A stretch of DNA of 6,922 nt from Syntrophus sp. (in: bacteria) (GTDB lineage: Bacteria > Desulfobacterota > Syntrophia > Syntrophales > UBA5619): assembly GCA_013824905.1 (NCBI GenBank), contig PNOO01000131.1, forward strand, positions 1 through 6,922. The letters run 5' to 3'. The position numbers and the translations under genes are program-made. Below are positions 1 to 6,340 of this stretch, piece by piece (position 1 is the stretch's first letter; every line of letters begins with the position of its first letter). A model generated the notes under the pieces. It was not told the DNA's origin and did not search any database. It worked only from the letters and a program-made list of their open reading frames with translations.

Positions 1-239
1 GAAAAACCGGCGCGGCGGTGACCTGTGAAAATCACAACATCATCGGCGGACTCCGGTCCGCAGTCGCCGAAGTGATTACGGAAGAGTGCCCTGTGCCGCT
101 CAAAGGCATCGGCGTGCGGGATCACTTTGGGCAGGTGTCCAAAAGCTCCTATCTGCTGAAGAAATTCAAGATGACGGCGGGTGATATCGTCGAAATGGCG
201 ATGGTCTGTCTTGAAGTGAAAAATCGTCTGCGTTCATAA
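1..239 (+). CDS. Transketolase, C-terminal subunit (3' end only)
   Basis: This is the last part of a gene that begins before the window; the reading frame starts at base 3 and ends with TAA at 237-239, leaving about 78 residues. The residues resemble the C-terminal domain of transketolase, especially the separately encoded C-terminal subunit found in many anaerobes: an ENHNIIGGLRSAVAEV segment near the start (compare the family pattern E-x-H-x-x-x-GGLGSAVAE), then PVPLKGIGVRDHFGQ, then a LLKKFKMTAGDIVE tail. Transketolase moves two-carbon units between sugar phosphates with thiamine diphosphate, in the cytoplasm. The C-terminal domain of 1-deoxyxylulose-5-phosphate synthase is related, but the GVRDHFG and LxAxDIV segments fit transketolase better. 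Whether the N-terminal half is a separate gene cannot be seen. A promoter lies between this gene and the next, so it probably belongs to an earlier transcription unit. Confidence 0.85.
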   Translation, partial: KTGAAVTCENHNIIGGLRSAVAEVITEECPVPLKGIGVRDHFGQVSKSSYLLKKFKMTAGDIVEMAMVCLEVKNRLRS

Positions 240-285
240 CAGCCGCGCTTCGCATCACGCCTGGCGGGAGTAACTTCGAACGGCA

Positions 286-299
286 GCGGTGGCAACCGC
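286..299 (+). other. Small hairpin after the transketolase gene
   Basis: GCGGT at 286-290 pairs with ACCGC at 295-299 across the four-base loop GGCA, 47 bases after the transketolase stop codon. No run of T follows, so it does not qualify as an intrinsic terminator. It could be an mRNA 3'-end structure or chance. Confidence 0.25.
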
Positions 300-349
300 A
301 TCGGGATAAACGGCTAACCGAATAGGTACAACATTGGGCAAATTTTCTC

Positions 350-379
350 TTGACAAGCAAAAAGGATATGTTTTATTGT
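350..379 (+). promoter_or_regulatory. Probable sigma-70-type promoter for the IclR gene and operon
   Basis: A perfect -35 hexamer TTGACA lies at 350-355. With an 18-base spacer the -10 candidate is TATTGT at 374-379 (four of six to TATAAT); with a 17-base spacer it is TTATTG at 373-378. A better-looking TATAGT at 379-384 is 23 bases away, too far for a normal spacer. The region is AT-rich compared with the flanking genes. The start codon of the regulator is at 425, so a 5' leader of about 35-40 bases is expected. Because the genes downstream are closely spaced, this may drive the oxidoreductase genes as well. Confidence 0.6.
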
Positions 380-399
380 ATAGTACAAAACAATATTTC
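365..399 (+). promoter_or_regulatory. Imperfect palindrome overlapping the -10 region, candidate operator
   Basis: The core is TTGTA (376-380), TAG (381-383), TACAA (384-388), a perfect five-base inverted repeat. Symmetry around base 382 continues outward: by hand, 12 of 17 base pairs in 365-399 are complementary. It lies on the predicted -10 element, directly upstream of a regulator gene. IclR-family proteins commonly repress their own promoters from such sites, so negative autoregulation is a reasonable inference. Binding by this particular protein is not shown by the sequence, and the pattern also resembles sites of GntR-type regulators. Confidence 0.45.
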
Positions 400-424
400 A
401 CACAATGAACCCATCGGGAGATAA

Positions 425-1198
425 ATGCTTATGCTCCAGGTTGCAGACCGAGAGAAGAGTCCGATGCGCTCACTGGAGCGTGCTCTCCATATCCTGGCCG
501 TTCTGGAAGAAGGCGGGGGCGGGATGAGTGTCACTGAACTGGGTCGTGCAAGCCAGCTTTCCAAGGCAACGGTATTGAGGATTCTGCTGGTTTTGGAAAA
601 ATACCGGTTTGCCGAAAAGAGACATGGCCGATACCGCCTTGGTTCTGCCGTTCTTCCGCTCGCCCATGAATATGTGCTCGGGAATGAGCTCGTGCGGGTG
701 GCATTGCCGGTCCTCCAGGAGCTGGCCCGGACATCGAAAGAGACAGCGTCGCTGTTCGTCCGGGTCGGTTTCAAACGCGTCGCCGTCCAACGGGTCGAGG
801 GCGTCAATCCCCTAAGGTTTGCCCTGCCTATCGGCCAGCGGCTGCCGCTCCATGTGGGGGCGGGAAAGGTCTTAGCGGCGGCGATGCCCGCCGAAGAACG
901 CCAGCAATGGATGGATGAACTTGAAGAGATGTTCCTTGCGAAAGGGGAGACATTTCCCCGTAAAGCGCTGATCGAAGATCTCGAGAATATCCGACGGCAA
1001 GGTTACGCAGTGGCTGTGGGCGACCGGTTGGAGGGTACTTTTGCAATTACCGCTCCGGTCATCGATGCTTTTAAGGCGACAATTGCCGCCGTGACTGTGG
1101 CAGGGGCGGTCGAACGATTGACGCCAAAGAGGATCGATTCGTTGAGCGTTGAGGTGCGGGATGCCGCAAAGACAATTGGAGAGCGGTATGATGTTTAA
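425..1198 (+). CDS. IclR-family transcriptional regulator
   Basis: The 257-residue product has the length and two-domain layout of IclR-family regulators. An N-terminal winged helix-turn-helix covers about residues 15-75: it opens with the family's RSLERALHILAVLEE segment, the recognition helix lies near LSKATVLRILLVLEK (residues 45-59), and the wing holds RYRLG. The effector-binding domain follows from about residue 80 to 250, with PLHVGAGKVLAAAMP as the usual PLHxxAxGKxxLA-like segment. GGGAG at 416-420 is four bases before ATG 425 and ten before a second ATG at 431, so either may be the start; the conserved part begins only near residue 14. The gene follows a promoter with a dyad and precedes the oxidoreductase genes by 22 bases in the same direction, so it probably controls them. 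The effector cannot be read from sequence; a substrate or CoA ester of the pathway is a guess. Confidence 0.9.
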   Translation: MLMLQVADREKSPMRSLERALHILAVLEEGGGGMSVTELGRASQLSKATVLRILLVLEKYRFAEKRHGRYRLGSAVLPLAHEYVLGNELVRVALPVLQELARTSKETASLFVRVGFKRVAVQRVEGVNPLRFALPIGQRLPLHVGAGKVLAAAMPAEERQQWMDELEEMFLAKGETFPRKALIEDLENIRRQGYAVAVGDRLEGTFAITAPVIDAFKATIAAVTVAGAVERLTPKRIDSLSVEVRDAAKTIGERYDV

Positions 1199-1220
1199 CG
1201 GAGAAGGAAGAAAGGAAGCC

Positions 1221-2357
1221 ATGAAAAAAGGTCGCATCAAAGTTATGCTGGGTAACGAGGCTTGTGTGGAGGCAGCCCTCCTGGCGGGGTGCCGTTTCTA
1301 CGGCGGTTATCCGATCACACCGGCCACAGAGATTCTGGAGATCATGTCCAGACGTCTTCCCCTGGTGGATGGCCTTTGCCTTCAGATGGAGGACGAGATC
1401 GCCGCGCTTGTGGCGGTGGTCGGGGCCTCCTGGGGCGGAACGAAGGCGATGACCGCCACGAGCGGTCCGGGATTCTGTCTCATGCAGGAAGCGATCGGCT
1501 TGGCCGTTGCAGTGGAAGCCCCCTGTGTCATCGTCAACGTGATGAGGGGGGGGCCTGCATCCGGTCAGTCCACATCGACAGCCCAGGGTGATTTATACCA
1601 GGCGAGGTACGGTTCCAATGGGGACTACTCACTTATCGTCCTGTGCCCATCCACGGCTCAGGAGATGTTCGATCATACGATCAAGGCCTTCAACCTCTCA
1701 GAGCGGTTTCGGATCCCCGTGATCATCCTTTCGGATGAGGTCGTCGGTCACATCCGGGAAAAGGTGTTCATCCCCGATGCAGACCAGTTGACATTTGTCG
1801 AACGAAAGGTCCCCACGGTCCCGAGGGAAGAGTTCGTCATTTTCAAACCGGAAGAAAATGGCGTTCCGCTCATGCCCACCTTCAACACCGGCTATAAGTC
1901 TCCTGTGATCTCGCAGGCCAAGAGTCTCAACGGCAACCGCGGAAACGCCAAAGAAGCCGTCGAGAACATCCATCGGCTCGTTTCCAAGATCGAGGATCAT
2001 ATGGATGAGTTCGCCGAAGTCCAGGTCTACGGGGACGACAAGGCCGAGACTGCCTTTGTGACGTTCGGTTCCGTATGCCGTGCCGCACGGAGCGCTGTCG
2101 ACATGGGCAAGGAAAAAGGGCTTGCCATACGATCCGTCGAAGTGAAAACCGTCTGGCCGTTTCCCGATGATCTGGTCCGTCGCGCGCTGGCCGGCGCCAA
2201 GCGCATCGTCGTTGCGGAGATGAACCTGGGCATGATCCAAAGGGAGATTGAAAGGGTCATCCGGCAGCCGGAAATCAAGATCGAATTGTTCTCGAAAATC
2301 GGGGGCATTTACCCGCAGCCTCAGGAATTTCTGCGGTTTCTGGAGGAGAAGCGATGA
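1221..2357 (+). CDS. 2-oxoacid:ferredoxin oxidoreductase, alpha subunit (KorA/VorB type)
   Basis: The 378-residue product matches alpha subunits of multi-subunit 2-oxoacid:ferredoxin oxidoreductases, which turn a 2-oxo acid and CoA into acyl-CoA, CO2 and reduced ferredoxin, or run in reverse. Domain I (about residues 5-220) has GGYPITPATEI (28-38), where Thr33 is at the substrate-contacting position; MEDEIAA (56-62), whose acidic residues activate thiamine diphosphate; TATSGPGF (78-85); and MRGGPASGQST (108-118), with Arg109 at the place of the conserved arginine. The C-terminal domain II ends with QPQEFLRFL. I chose ATG 1221 because the family starts just before the GNEA segment and AAGGAAG lies at 1204-1210. 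An upstream in-frame ATG at 1188 or 1191 would overlap the IclR gene and add an unconserved lead. The stop overlaps the beta start by ATGA. The closest named groups are 2-oxoglutarate (Kor) and 2-oxoisovalerate (Vor) enzymes; substrate is unresolved. Confidence 0.9.
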   Translation: MKKGRIKVMLGNEACVEAALLAGCRFYGGYPITPATEILEIMSRRLPLVDGLCLQMEDEIAALVAVVGASWGGTKAMTATSGPGFCLMQEAIGLAVAVEAPCVIVNVMRGGPASGQSTSTAQGDLYQARYGSNGDYSLIVLCPSTAQEMFDHTIKAFNLSERFRIPVIILSDEVVGHIREKVFIPDADQLTFVERKVPTVPREEFVIFKPEENGVPLMPTFNTGYKSPVISQAKSLNGNRGNAKEAVENIHRLVSKIEDHMDEFAEVQVYGDDKAETAFVTFGSVCRAARSAVDMGKEKGLAIRSVEVKTVWPFPDDLVRRALAGAKRIVVAEMNLGMIQREIERVIRQPEIKIELFSKIGGIYPQPQEFLRFLEEKR

Positions 2358-3190
2358 ATCCATTGGGTGAAAAATACCTCAGGAAGGAATTTCTTCCTTT
2401 TCTTTTTTGTCCCGGCTGTGGCGACGGGATGATCGTCCAGGCCTTCCTGCAAGCCGTGGATGACCTTGGCTGTATCGACGATCTGGCCCTGACGGCCGGA
2501 ATCGGCTGCAGCGCCTGGATCGGCGTATACATGAATGTGGATATCCTCAAGGTCCTCCACGGTCGCGCCATCCCGGCCGCGATTGGACTCAAGGCCACAC
2601 AGCCGTCCCGAAAGGTCGTCACCTTCACCGGCGACGGGGACTGCCTGGCCATCGGAGGCAACCACCTGCTCCACGCCGCCCGTCGCAACATCGATATGAC
2701 CGTCGTCATGGTCAACAACCAGATCTATGCCATGACCGGAGGACAGGTCGCTCCCAGCACGGTGGTGGGGTCAAAGACCCAGACCACCCCCTATGGTAAT
2801 ATCGAGAAGCAACTCGATGGTTGCAAGATCGCCCTGGCGGCGGGGGCAACAATGGTCAGCCGCTGGTCTACGGCTCACCTCAAACCGCTCATCAAGACGT
2901 TCAAGAATGCATTGAATCACAAAGGTTTTTCCTATATCGAAATAATGTCTCAGTGCCCGGTGCAGACCGGAAGATACCTGCTGGGTTCCGGTTCCCCCCA
3001 ATTCAATCTTCAGTGGCTGAAGGACCATTGCGTGAAGGAGGAAGATCCCTCCAGGTGGTTGGAAGTCGAGTCGCAGGGGAAGATCCCCGTGGGGGATTTC
3101 CTGCGGATTGAGCAGCCAGAATTTATGGAAGAAGTCCAGCGGATGAATCAGAGAGTCAAAGAGGAGCAAGGCAAAGGAGGCGATCGTTGA
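2354..3190 (+). CDS. 2-oxoacid:ferredoxin oxidoreductase, beta subunit (thiamine diphosphate-binding)
   Basis: This 278-residue protein carries the cofactor half of the active site. The thiamine diphosphate/Mg motif is GDGD at residues 93-96 followed by NN at 121-122, the classic GDG-x(25)-NN arrangement, and IYAMTGGQ follows directly. Four cysteines fit the ligands of the proximal [4Fe-4S] cluster: Cys19 and Cys22 in CPGCGDG, Cys52 in GIGCS and Cys201 in SQCPVQTG; spacing is very like that of characterised two-subunit archaeal oxidoreductases. The start at 2354 overlaps the alpha stop by ATGA, with GGAGGAGA at 2342-2349 as ribosome binding site. Tight coupling suggests equal production of the subunits. 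Beta subunits of oxoglutarate, isovalerate and pyruvate enzymes look alike at this level, so only the reaction type is certain. Confidence 0.92.
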   Translation: MNPLGEKYLRKEFLPFLFCPGCGDGMIVQAFLQAVDDLGCIDDLALTAGIGCSAWIGVYMNVDILKVLHGRAIPAAIGLKATQPSRKVVTFTGDGDCLAIGGNHLLHAARRNIDMTVVMVNNQIYAMTGGQVAPSTVVGSKTQTTPYGNIEKQLDGCKIALAAGATMVSRWSTAHLKPLIKTFKNALNHKGFSYIEIMSQCPVQTGRYLLGSGSPQFNLQWLKDHCVKEEDPSRWLEVESQGKIPVGDFLRIEQPEFMEEVQRMNQRVKEEQGKGGDR

Positions 3191-3423
3191 AAAACGCAGA
3201 GAAAATCGAGATCGACCGCAGGTACTGCAAGGGCTGCATGCTCTGTAAGTATATCTGCCCATGTGATGTATTCGAGCCGGGACAGACGAGGAGCGATCTG
3301 GACTACCTCATGCCCCAGCCGATAAGGATTGAAAATTGCCGGGTCTGCGGGCTTTGTGAGTCCAATTGCCCCGATATGGTCCTGACGGTGTTTGCTAAAG
3401 AGAAAAGGAAGGAGAATCAATGA
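3187..3423 (+). CDS. 2[4Fe-4S] ferredoxin subunit (delta) of the oxidoreductase
   Basis: The 78-residue protein has two complete iron-sulfur motifs: Cys14-x2-Cys17-x2-Cys20-x3-Cys24-Pro and Cys51-x2-Cys54-x2-Cys57-x3-Cys61-Pro. It passes electrons from the beta-subunit cluster to external ferredoxin. An additional cysteine, Cys26, follows the first Cys-Pro. Translation starts with TTG at 3187, which overlaps the beta stop as TTGA; a strong AAAGGAGG at 3173-3180 with six bases of spacing supports it, and no ATG or GTG lies in frame before the first motif. The stop overlaps the gamma start as ATGA. In enzymes with four separate chains, this small subunit is called delta, PorD- or KorD-like. Confidence 0.92.
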   Translation: MKNAEKIEIDRRYCKGCMLCKYICPCDVFEPGQTRSDLDYLMPQPIRIENCRVCGLCESNCPDMVLTVFAKEKRKENQ

Positions 3424-3968
3424 GGAAGGAGATCATATTTTGTGGATTCGGTGGACAAGGCATCATCCTCATGGGCGTGATCATCGCCCGGATGATGGAG
3501 CACTTTCCCGATCTGCAGGTGACCCAGGCACAATCCTACGGACCGGCTTCACGCGGCGGCGCGTGCCGCACTGATGTGGTCATCTCGGACCAGCAGATCA
3601 ACTACCCCAAGAGTTCGCGTCCGGACCTGATGGTCTTCATGTCTGAAGAGGCCGTGAAACGGCTCCTCTCCGAGGCGGACCCGACAAGGACCCTCATTGT
3701 CTACGACAACACCTTGATCGGCGCGATTCCGGCCCCTTACACGAAGACCTTCGCGGTTCCGGCCACAAAGCAGGCCGAGGAAGAGTTCAAAAACCGGATG
3801 GTGGCCAACATCTTCATGTTGGGGGCCGTCATCGAGCTGATCAACCCGGGGAGTTTTGATGTCCTGAAGAAGATCGTCGGGAGCAGTGTTCCCAAGAAGT
3901 TCGAAGAACTCAACATCAAGGCCCTGGAAGCCGGTTACGAATATTACCGGACACACAAACCGGCATAG
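3420..3968 (+). CDS. 2-oxoacid:ferredoxin oxidoreductase, gamma subunit
   Basis: The 182-residue protein is a full-length gamma subunit (domain III of the one-chain pyruvate enzymes), which helps to bind CoA. Its hallmarks are GFGGQGIILMG at residues 9-19, a glycine-rich loop, and SYGPASRGGACRTDVVIS at 39-56, corresponding to the family's SYGPEARGG motif. NRMVANIFMLGAV near residues 122-134 matches the usual NMxxLGAL region. ATG 3420 overlaps the ferredoxin stop and is preceded by AAGGAGA at 3409-3415. It ends the four-gene set, which needs no fused subunits; with alpha, beta and ferredoxin it gives a complete enzyme. A 115-base gap follows. Confidence 0.92.
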   Translation: MRKEIIFCGFGGQGIILMGVIIARMMEHFPDLQVTQAQSYGPASRGGACRTDVVISDQQINYPKSSRPDLMVFMSEEAVKRLLSEADPTRTLIVYDNTLIGAIPAPYTKTFAVPATKQAEEEFKNRMVANIFMLGAVIELINPGSFDVLKKIVGSSVPKKFEELNIKALEAGYEYYRTHKPA

Positions 3969-4003
3969 CATCCGCCGCCCCATCACGACACTTCAGGAGG
4001 GGC

Positions 4004-4087
4004 TTGCGCAGTTCGCTTTTCATTGCCTTCGCTTACAAATCCGGTGGGCGACGTTTTTTAGGATGGGAGAGGGAGAGCAAGAAATGA
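4004..4087 (+). CDS. Possible 27-codon leader ORF, overlapping the next start as ATGA
   Basis: A TTG at 4004 opens a 27-codon frame ending with TGA at 4085-4087, which overlaps the ATG at 4084 of the following dehydrogenase. AGGAGGGG at 3995-4002 looks like a strong ribosome binding site but sits only about three bases from the TTG, which is tight. The product would be basic and aromatic-rich at its centre and has no recognisable family. It could couple translation to the dehydrogenase, or be chance. Confidence 0.15.
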   Translation: MRSSLFIAFAYKSGGRRFLGWERESKK

Positions 4088-5133
4088 CGGAAAAAATAAA
4101 GAGTTTCACTGCGAAAAAATTGGAGGCATTTTGCACCGAAGTCCTGACCAAGGCAGGCCTGGCCGAGAATTGGGCGGCCGTTGTCGCCGAGTCCCTGCTC
4201 AGCGCCGAACTGCGCGGGATTAAATCCCACGGGGTGGTTAGGCTGGAAACTTACATACAACGAGTCGAAGCCGGGGTGATGAAAATTCAGGCCCCTGTGA
4301 CAACCGAAATGGATGAGCAGGCGGTTGCCCTTATCAACGCCAACAACACCTTTGGCCAGATTGCCGGGCATAGGGCCATGACCCTGGCCATCGACAAGGC
4401 GACACAATACGGCGTCGGCGTGGTGGCAGTGAAGAATTCCAACCATTTCGGGATAGCGGCTTATTATGCCATGATGGCCCTCAAAAAAGATATGGTGGGA
4501 TGCGTTTCTACAAACTCCTCCCCAGCCATGGCTGTTTACGGTACAAAAAAGCCCTTGATCGGCACCAATCCCATCGCCATTGCGGTTCCGGCCGGAGAGC
4601 AATGTCCCATCGTCCTGGATATGTCCACCTCCGTTGTCGCTCGCGGGAAAATCAGGTATGCCGCCCTGACGGGTCAGAGCATTCCCCTGGGATGGGCGCG
4701 GGACATTGACGGAAAGCCCACCCAAGACGCCCGGCTTGCCCTAAAAGGAAGTTTGGAACCGGTTGGCGGGGTCAAGGGTTCCGCTCTTTCATTAATCATC
4801 GATATGATCTGCGGGGTCCTCACAGACACCATCCTGACGGGCGGCGTCAAGAACATCACCGATATCAGCGGGCCTTCCAACACTGGACACTTTTTTTCCG
4901 CTCTGAATGTTTCACGATTTATTGATACAAACCGGTTCAAGGCCCATATGGATCAGGTGATCGGCTCTATCAAGAGTCTACCGGCTGCTGACGGGGGGCA
5001 GGTCTTTATGCCAGGGGAAATTGAATACAATTACAGCAAGAAGCGAATGGCAGAAGGGATTCCCCTTGAAGAAGAGGTGGTCCATTCCTTGAACAACGTA
5101 GCGGCCCGTTACGGGGCTGCCCCATTATCGTAA
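4084..5133 (+). CDS. Ldh_2-family (malate/L-lactate dehydrogenase type) NAD(P)-dependent oxidoreductase
   Basis: The 349-residue product is a full-length member of the Ldh_2 family, which is unrelated to classical lactate dehydrogenase. It includes malate, sulfolactate and ureidoglycolate dehydrogenases, diketogulonate reductase and piperideine-2-carboxylate reductase; these interconvert 2-hydroxy (or cyclic imino) acids and 2-oxo acids with NAD(P)H. Visible motifs are the catalytic-histidine segment RGIKSHGVVRL (His49), NSNHFGIAAYYA (His121), GTNPIAIAVPA (160-170), LDMSTSVVARGKI (Asp179) and PVGGVKGSALSLIIDM in the C-terminal third. I chose ATG 4084 because the preceding GGGAG at 4071-4075 is well spaced and the fold begins here; the frame is open further upstream (ATG 4063) but without family residues. 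The substrate is not deducible. Next to an oxoacid oxidoreductase, supplying a 2-oxo acid is the natural inference. The stop codon overlaps the ribosome binding site of the next gene. Confidence 0.88.
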   Translation: MTEKIKSFTAKKLEAFCTEVLTKAGLAENWAAVVAESLLSAELRGIKSHGVVRLETYIQRVEAGVMKIQAPVTTEMDEQAVALINANNTFGQIAGHRAMTLAIDKATQYGVGVVAVKNSNHFGIAAYYAMMALKKDMVGCVSTNSSPAMAVYGTKKPLIGTNPIAIAVPAGEQCPIVLDMSTSVVARGKIRYAALTGQSIPLGWARDIDGKPTQDARLALKGSLEPVGGVKGSALSLIIDMICGVLTDTILTGGVKNITDISGPSNTGHFFSALNVSRFIDTNRFKAHMDQVIGSIKSLPAADGGQVFMPGEIEYNYSKKRMAEGIPLEEEVVHSLNNVAARYGAAPLS

Positions 5134-5144
5134 GGAGGCGCGTC

Positions 5145-6308
5145 ATGGAATTTGGATTATCGGAAGAGTTGACGATGTTGCAGGGGATGGTTCGGGGTTT
5201 TGCGGCGGGGAAGATCGCTCCGTACGCAGATGAATGGGATGCGAAGCATTACTTTCCCTATGAGGAAGTGGTGAAGCCGATGGCGGAGCTGGGTCTTTTC
5301 GGGACGGTGATTCCGGAGGAGTACGGCGGGAACAATATGGGGTGGCTGGCGGCTGCGATCATCACGGAGGAGATCGCGCGCGCCTCGAGTTCGCTCCGGG
5401 TCCAGATCAACATGCAGGAGATCGGCTGCGCCTATACGATCTACCGTTACGGGTCGGAGGAGCTTAAAAAGAAGTATATAGCGAAGCTGGTGAATGCCGA
5501 AACGCTGGGGGCGTTTGCGATCACTGAGCCCGGCGCGGGATCGGATGTGATGGCGCTCAAATCGACGGCGGAGGACAAGGGGGATCACTGGCTTCTCAAC
5601 GGGACGAAGACCTGGATCTCCAATGCGACGGTGGGGGGGATCAACATATACTATGCCTATACGGATCGCTCAGCTGGAGGGCGTGGTCTTTCCGCGTTTG
5701 TAGTGGAGCTGGACAACTTCAACGGGATCACAGTGACCGACCTGGACAAGATGGGGTCCCGCTCCTCACCGACGGGTGAGATCATCCTGGAGGATACCCG
5801 TGTGCCCAAGGAGAACATCTTGGGGAAGCCGGGTGATGGGACGAAGATCGTTTTCGGGTCTTTGGCGCAGACACGATTATCGGCGGCGGCCGGAGGGGTG
5901 GGTCTGGCGCAGGCGTGCCTGGATGTGGTGACGAAGTACGCGATGGAGCGGCAGCAGTTCGGCCAGGCGATCGGCCATTTTCAGATGAATCAGGACATGA
6001 TCGCGCAAATGGTGGCGGAGATCGATGCGGTACGGCTGATGGTTTACAAGGCGGCCTGGCAGAAGGATCAGGGGAATCTGAGCAACAACCTGGAGGTGGC
6101 GCAGGCGAAGTATCTGGCCGGTGAGCTGGCTTATAAGTGTTCACAGTACGCGATGCGGATTCTTGGGGCCTACGGTTATTCGACGGAGTACCCGGTGGCG
6201 CGGTACTTCAGGGATGCACCGACCTATGCAATGGTGGAGGGATCGGCGAACATCTGCAAGTTCATCATGGCGCAGGACCAGTTGGGGATCCGGAAGGCGA
6301 ATCGGTAG
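5145..6308 (+). CDS. Glutaryl-CoA dehydrogenase, probably non-decarboxylating (glutaconyl-CoA forming)
   Basis: This 387-residue FAD flavoprotein has the complete acyl-CoA dehydrogenase fold: helical N-terminal domain with IPEEYGG (56-62), middle beta domain with FAITEPGAGSDV and WISNA, and C-terminal helical domain with ERQQFG, ILGAYGYSTEYP and the catalytic base Glu365 in MVEGSANICK. Arg85 in SSLRVQ sits where glutaryl-CoA dehydrogenases have the arginine that binds the distal carboxylate. The residue before the base is Val364; decarboxylating enzymes have Tyr there, and a Tyr-to-Val exchange is the described key to the non-decarboxylating enzyme of Desulfococcus multivorans, which this protein closely resembles from memory. 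The product would be glutaconyl-CoA, with electrons going to electron-transferring flavoprotein (no etf genes here). AAGGAGG at 5132-5138 overlaps the previous stop. Alanine codons shift to GCG compared with the upstream gene. The gene that follows encodes the matching decarboxylase subunit. Confidence 0.85.
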   Translation: MEFGLSEELTMLQGMVRGFAAGKIAPYADEWDAKHYFPYEEVVKPMAELGLFGTVIPEEYGGNNMGWLAAAIITEEIARASSSLRVQINMQEIGCAYTIYRYGSEELKKKYIAKLVNAETLGAFAITEPGAGSDVMALKSTAEDKGDHWLLNGTKTWISNATVGGINIYYAYTDRSAGGRGLSAFVVELDNFNGITVTDLDKMGSRSSPTGEIILEDTRVPKENILGKPGDGTKIVFGSLAQTRLSAAAGGVGLAQACLDVVTKYAMERQQFGQAIGHFQMNQDMIAQMVAEIDAVRLMVYKAAWQKDQGNLSNNLEVAQAKYLAGELAYKCSQYAMRILGAYGYSTEYPVARYFRDAPTYAMVEGSANICKFIMAQDQLGIRKANR

Positions 6309-6340
6309 GGATTTTTATATGGAGGAATGAAAGGAAGATC

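Noticed and set aside
286..299. Hairpin considered as an intrinsic terminator of the transketolase gene.
   Set aside because: The stem is only five base pairs and no T-run follows.
1149..1220. Longer N-terminus for the alpha subunit beginning inside the IclR gene.
   Set aside because: The lead of 24 residues has no conserved features, and family members start just before the GNEA segment; ATG 1221 fits.
4012..4039. Possible internal promoter before the dehydrogenase (TTCGCT, 16 bases, TACAAA).
   Set aside because: The -35 matches only three of six bases and the -10 four of six; this is near chance level.
3886..4083. The dehydrogenase frame stays open for 66 codons upstream of ATG 4084, which could give a longer protein.
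   Set aside because: The extension partly overlaps the gamma subunit gene in another frame, has no family-like residues, and the ribosome binding site and usual family length support ATG 4084.
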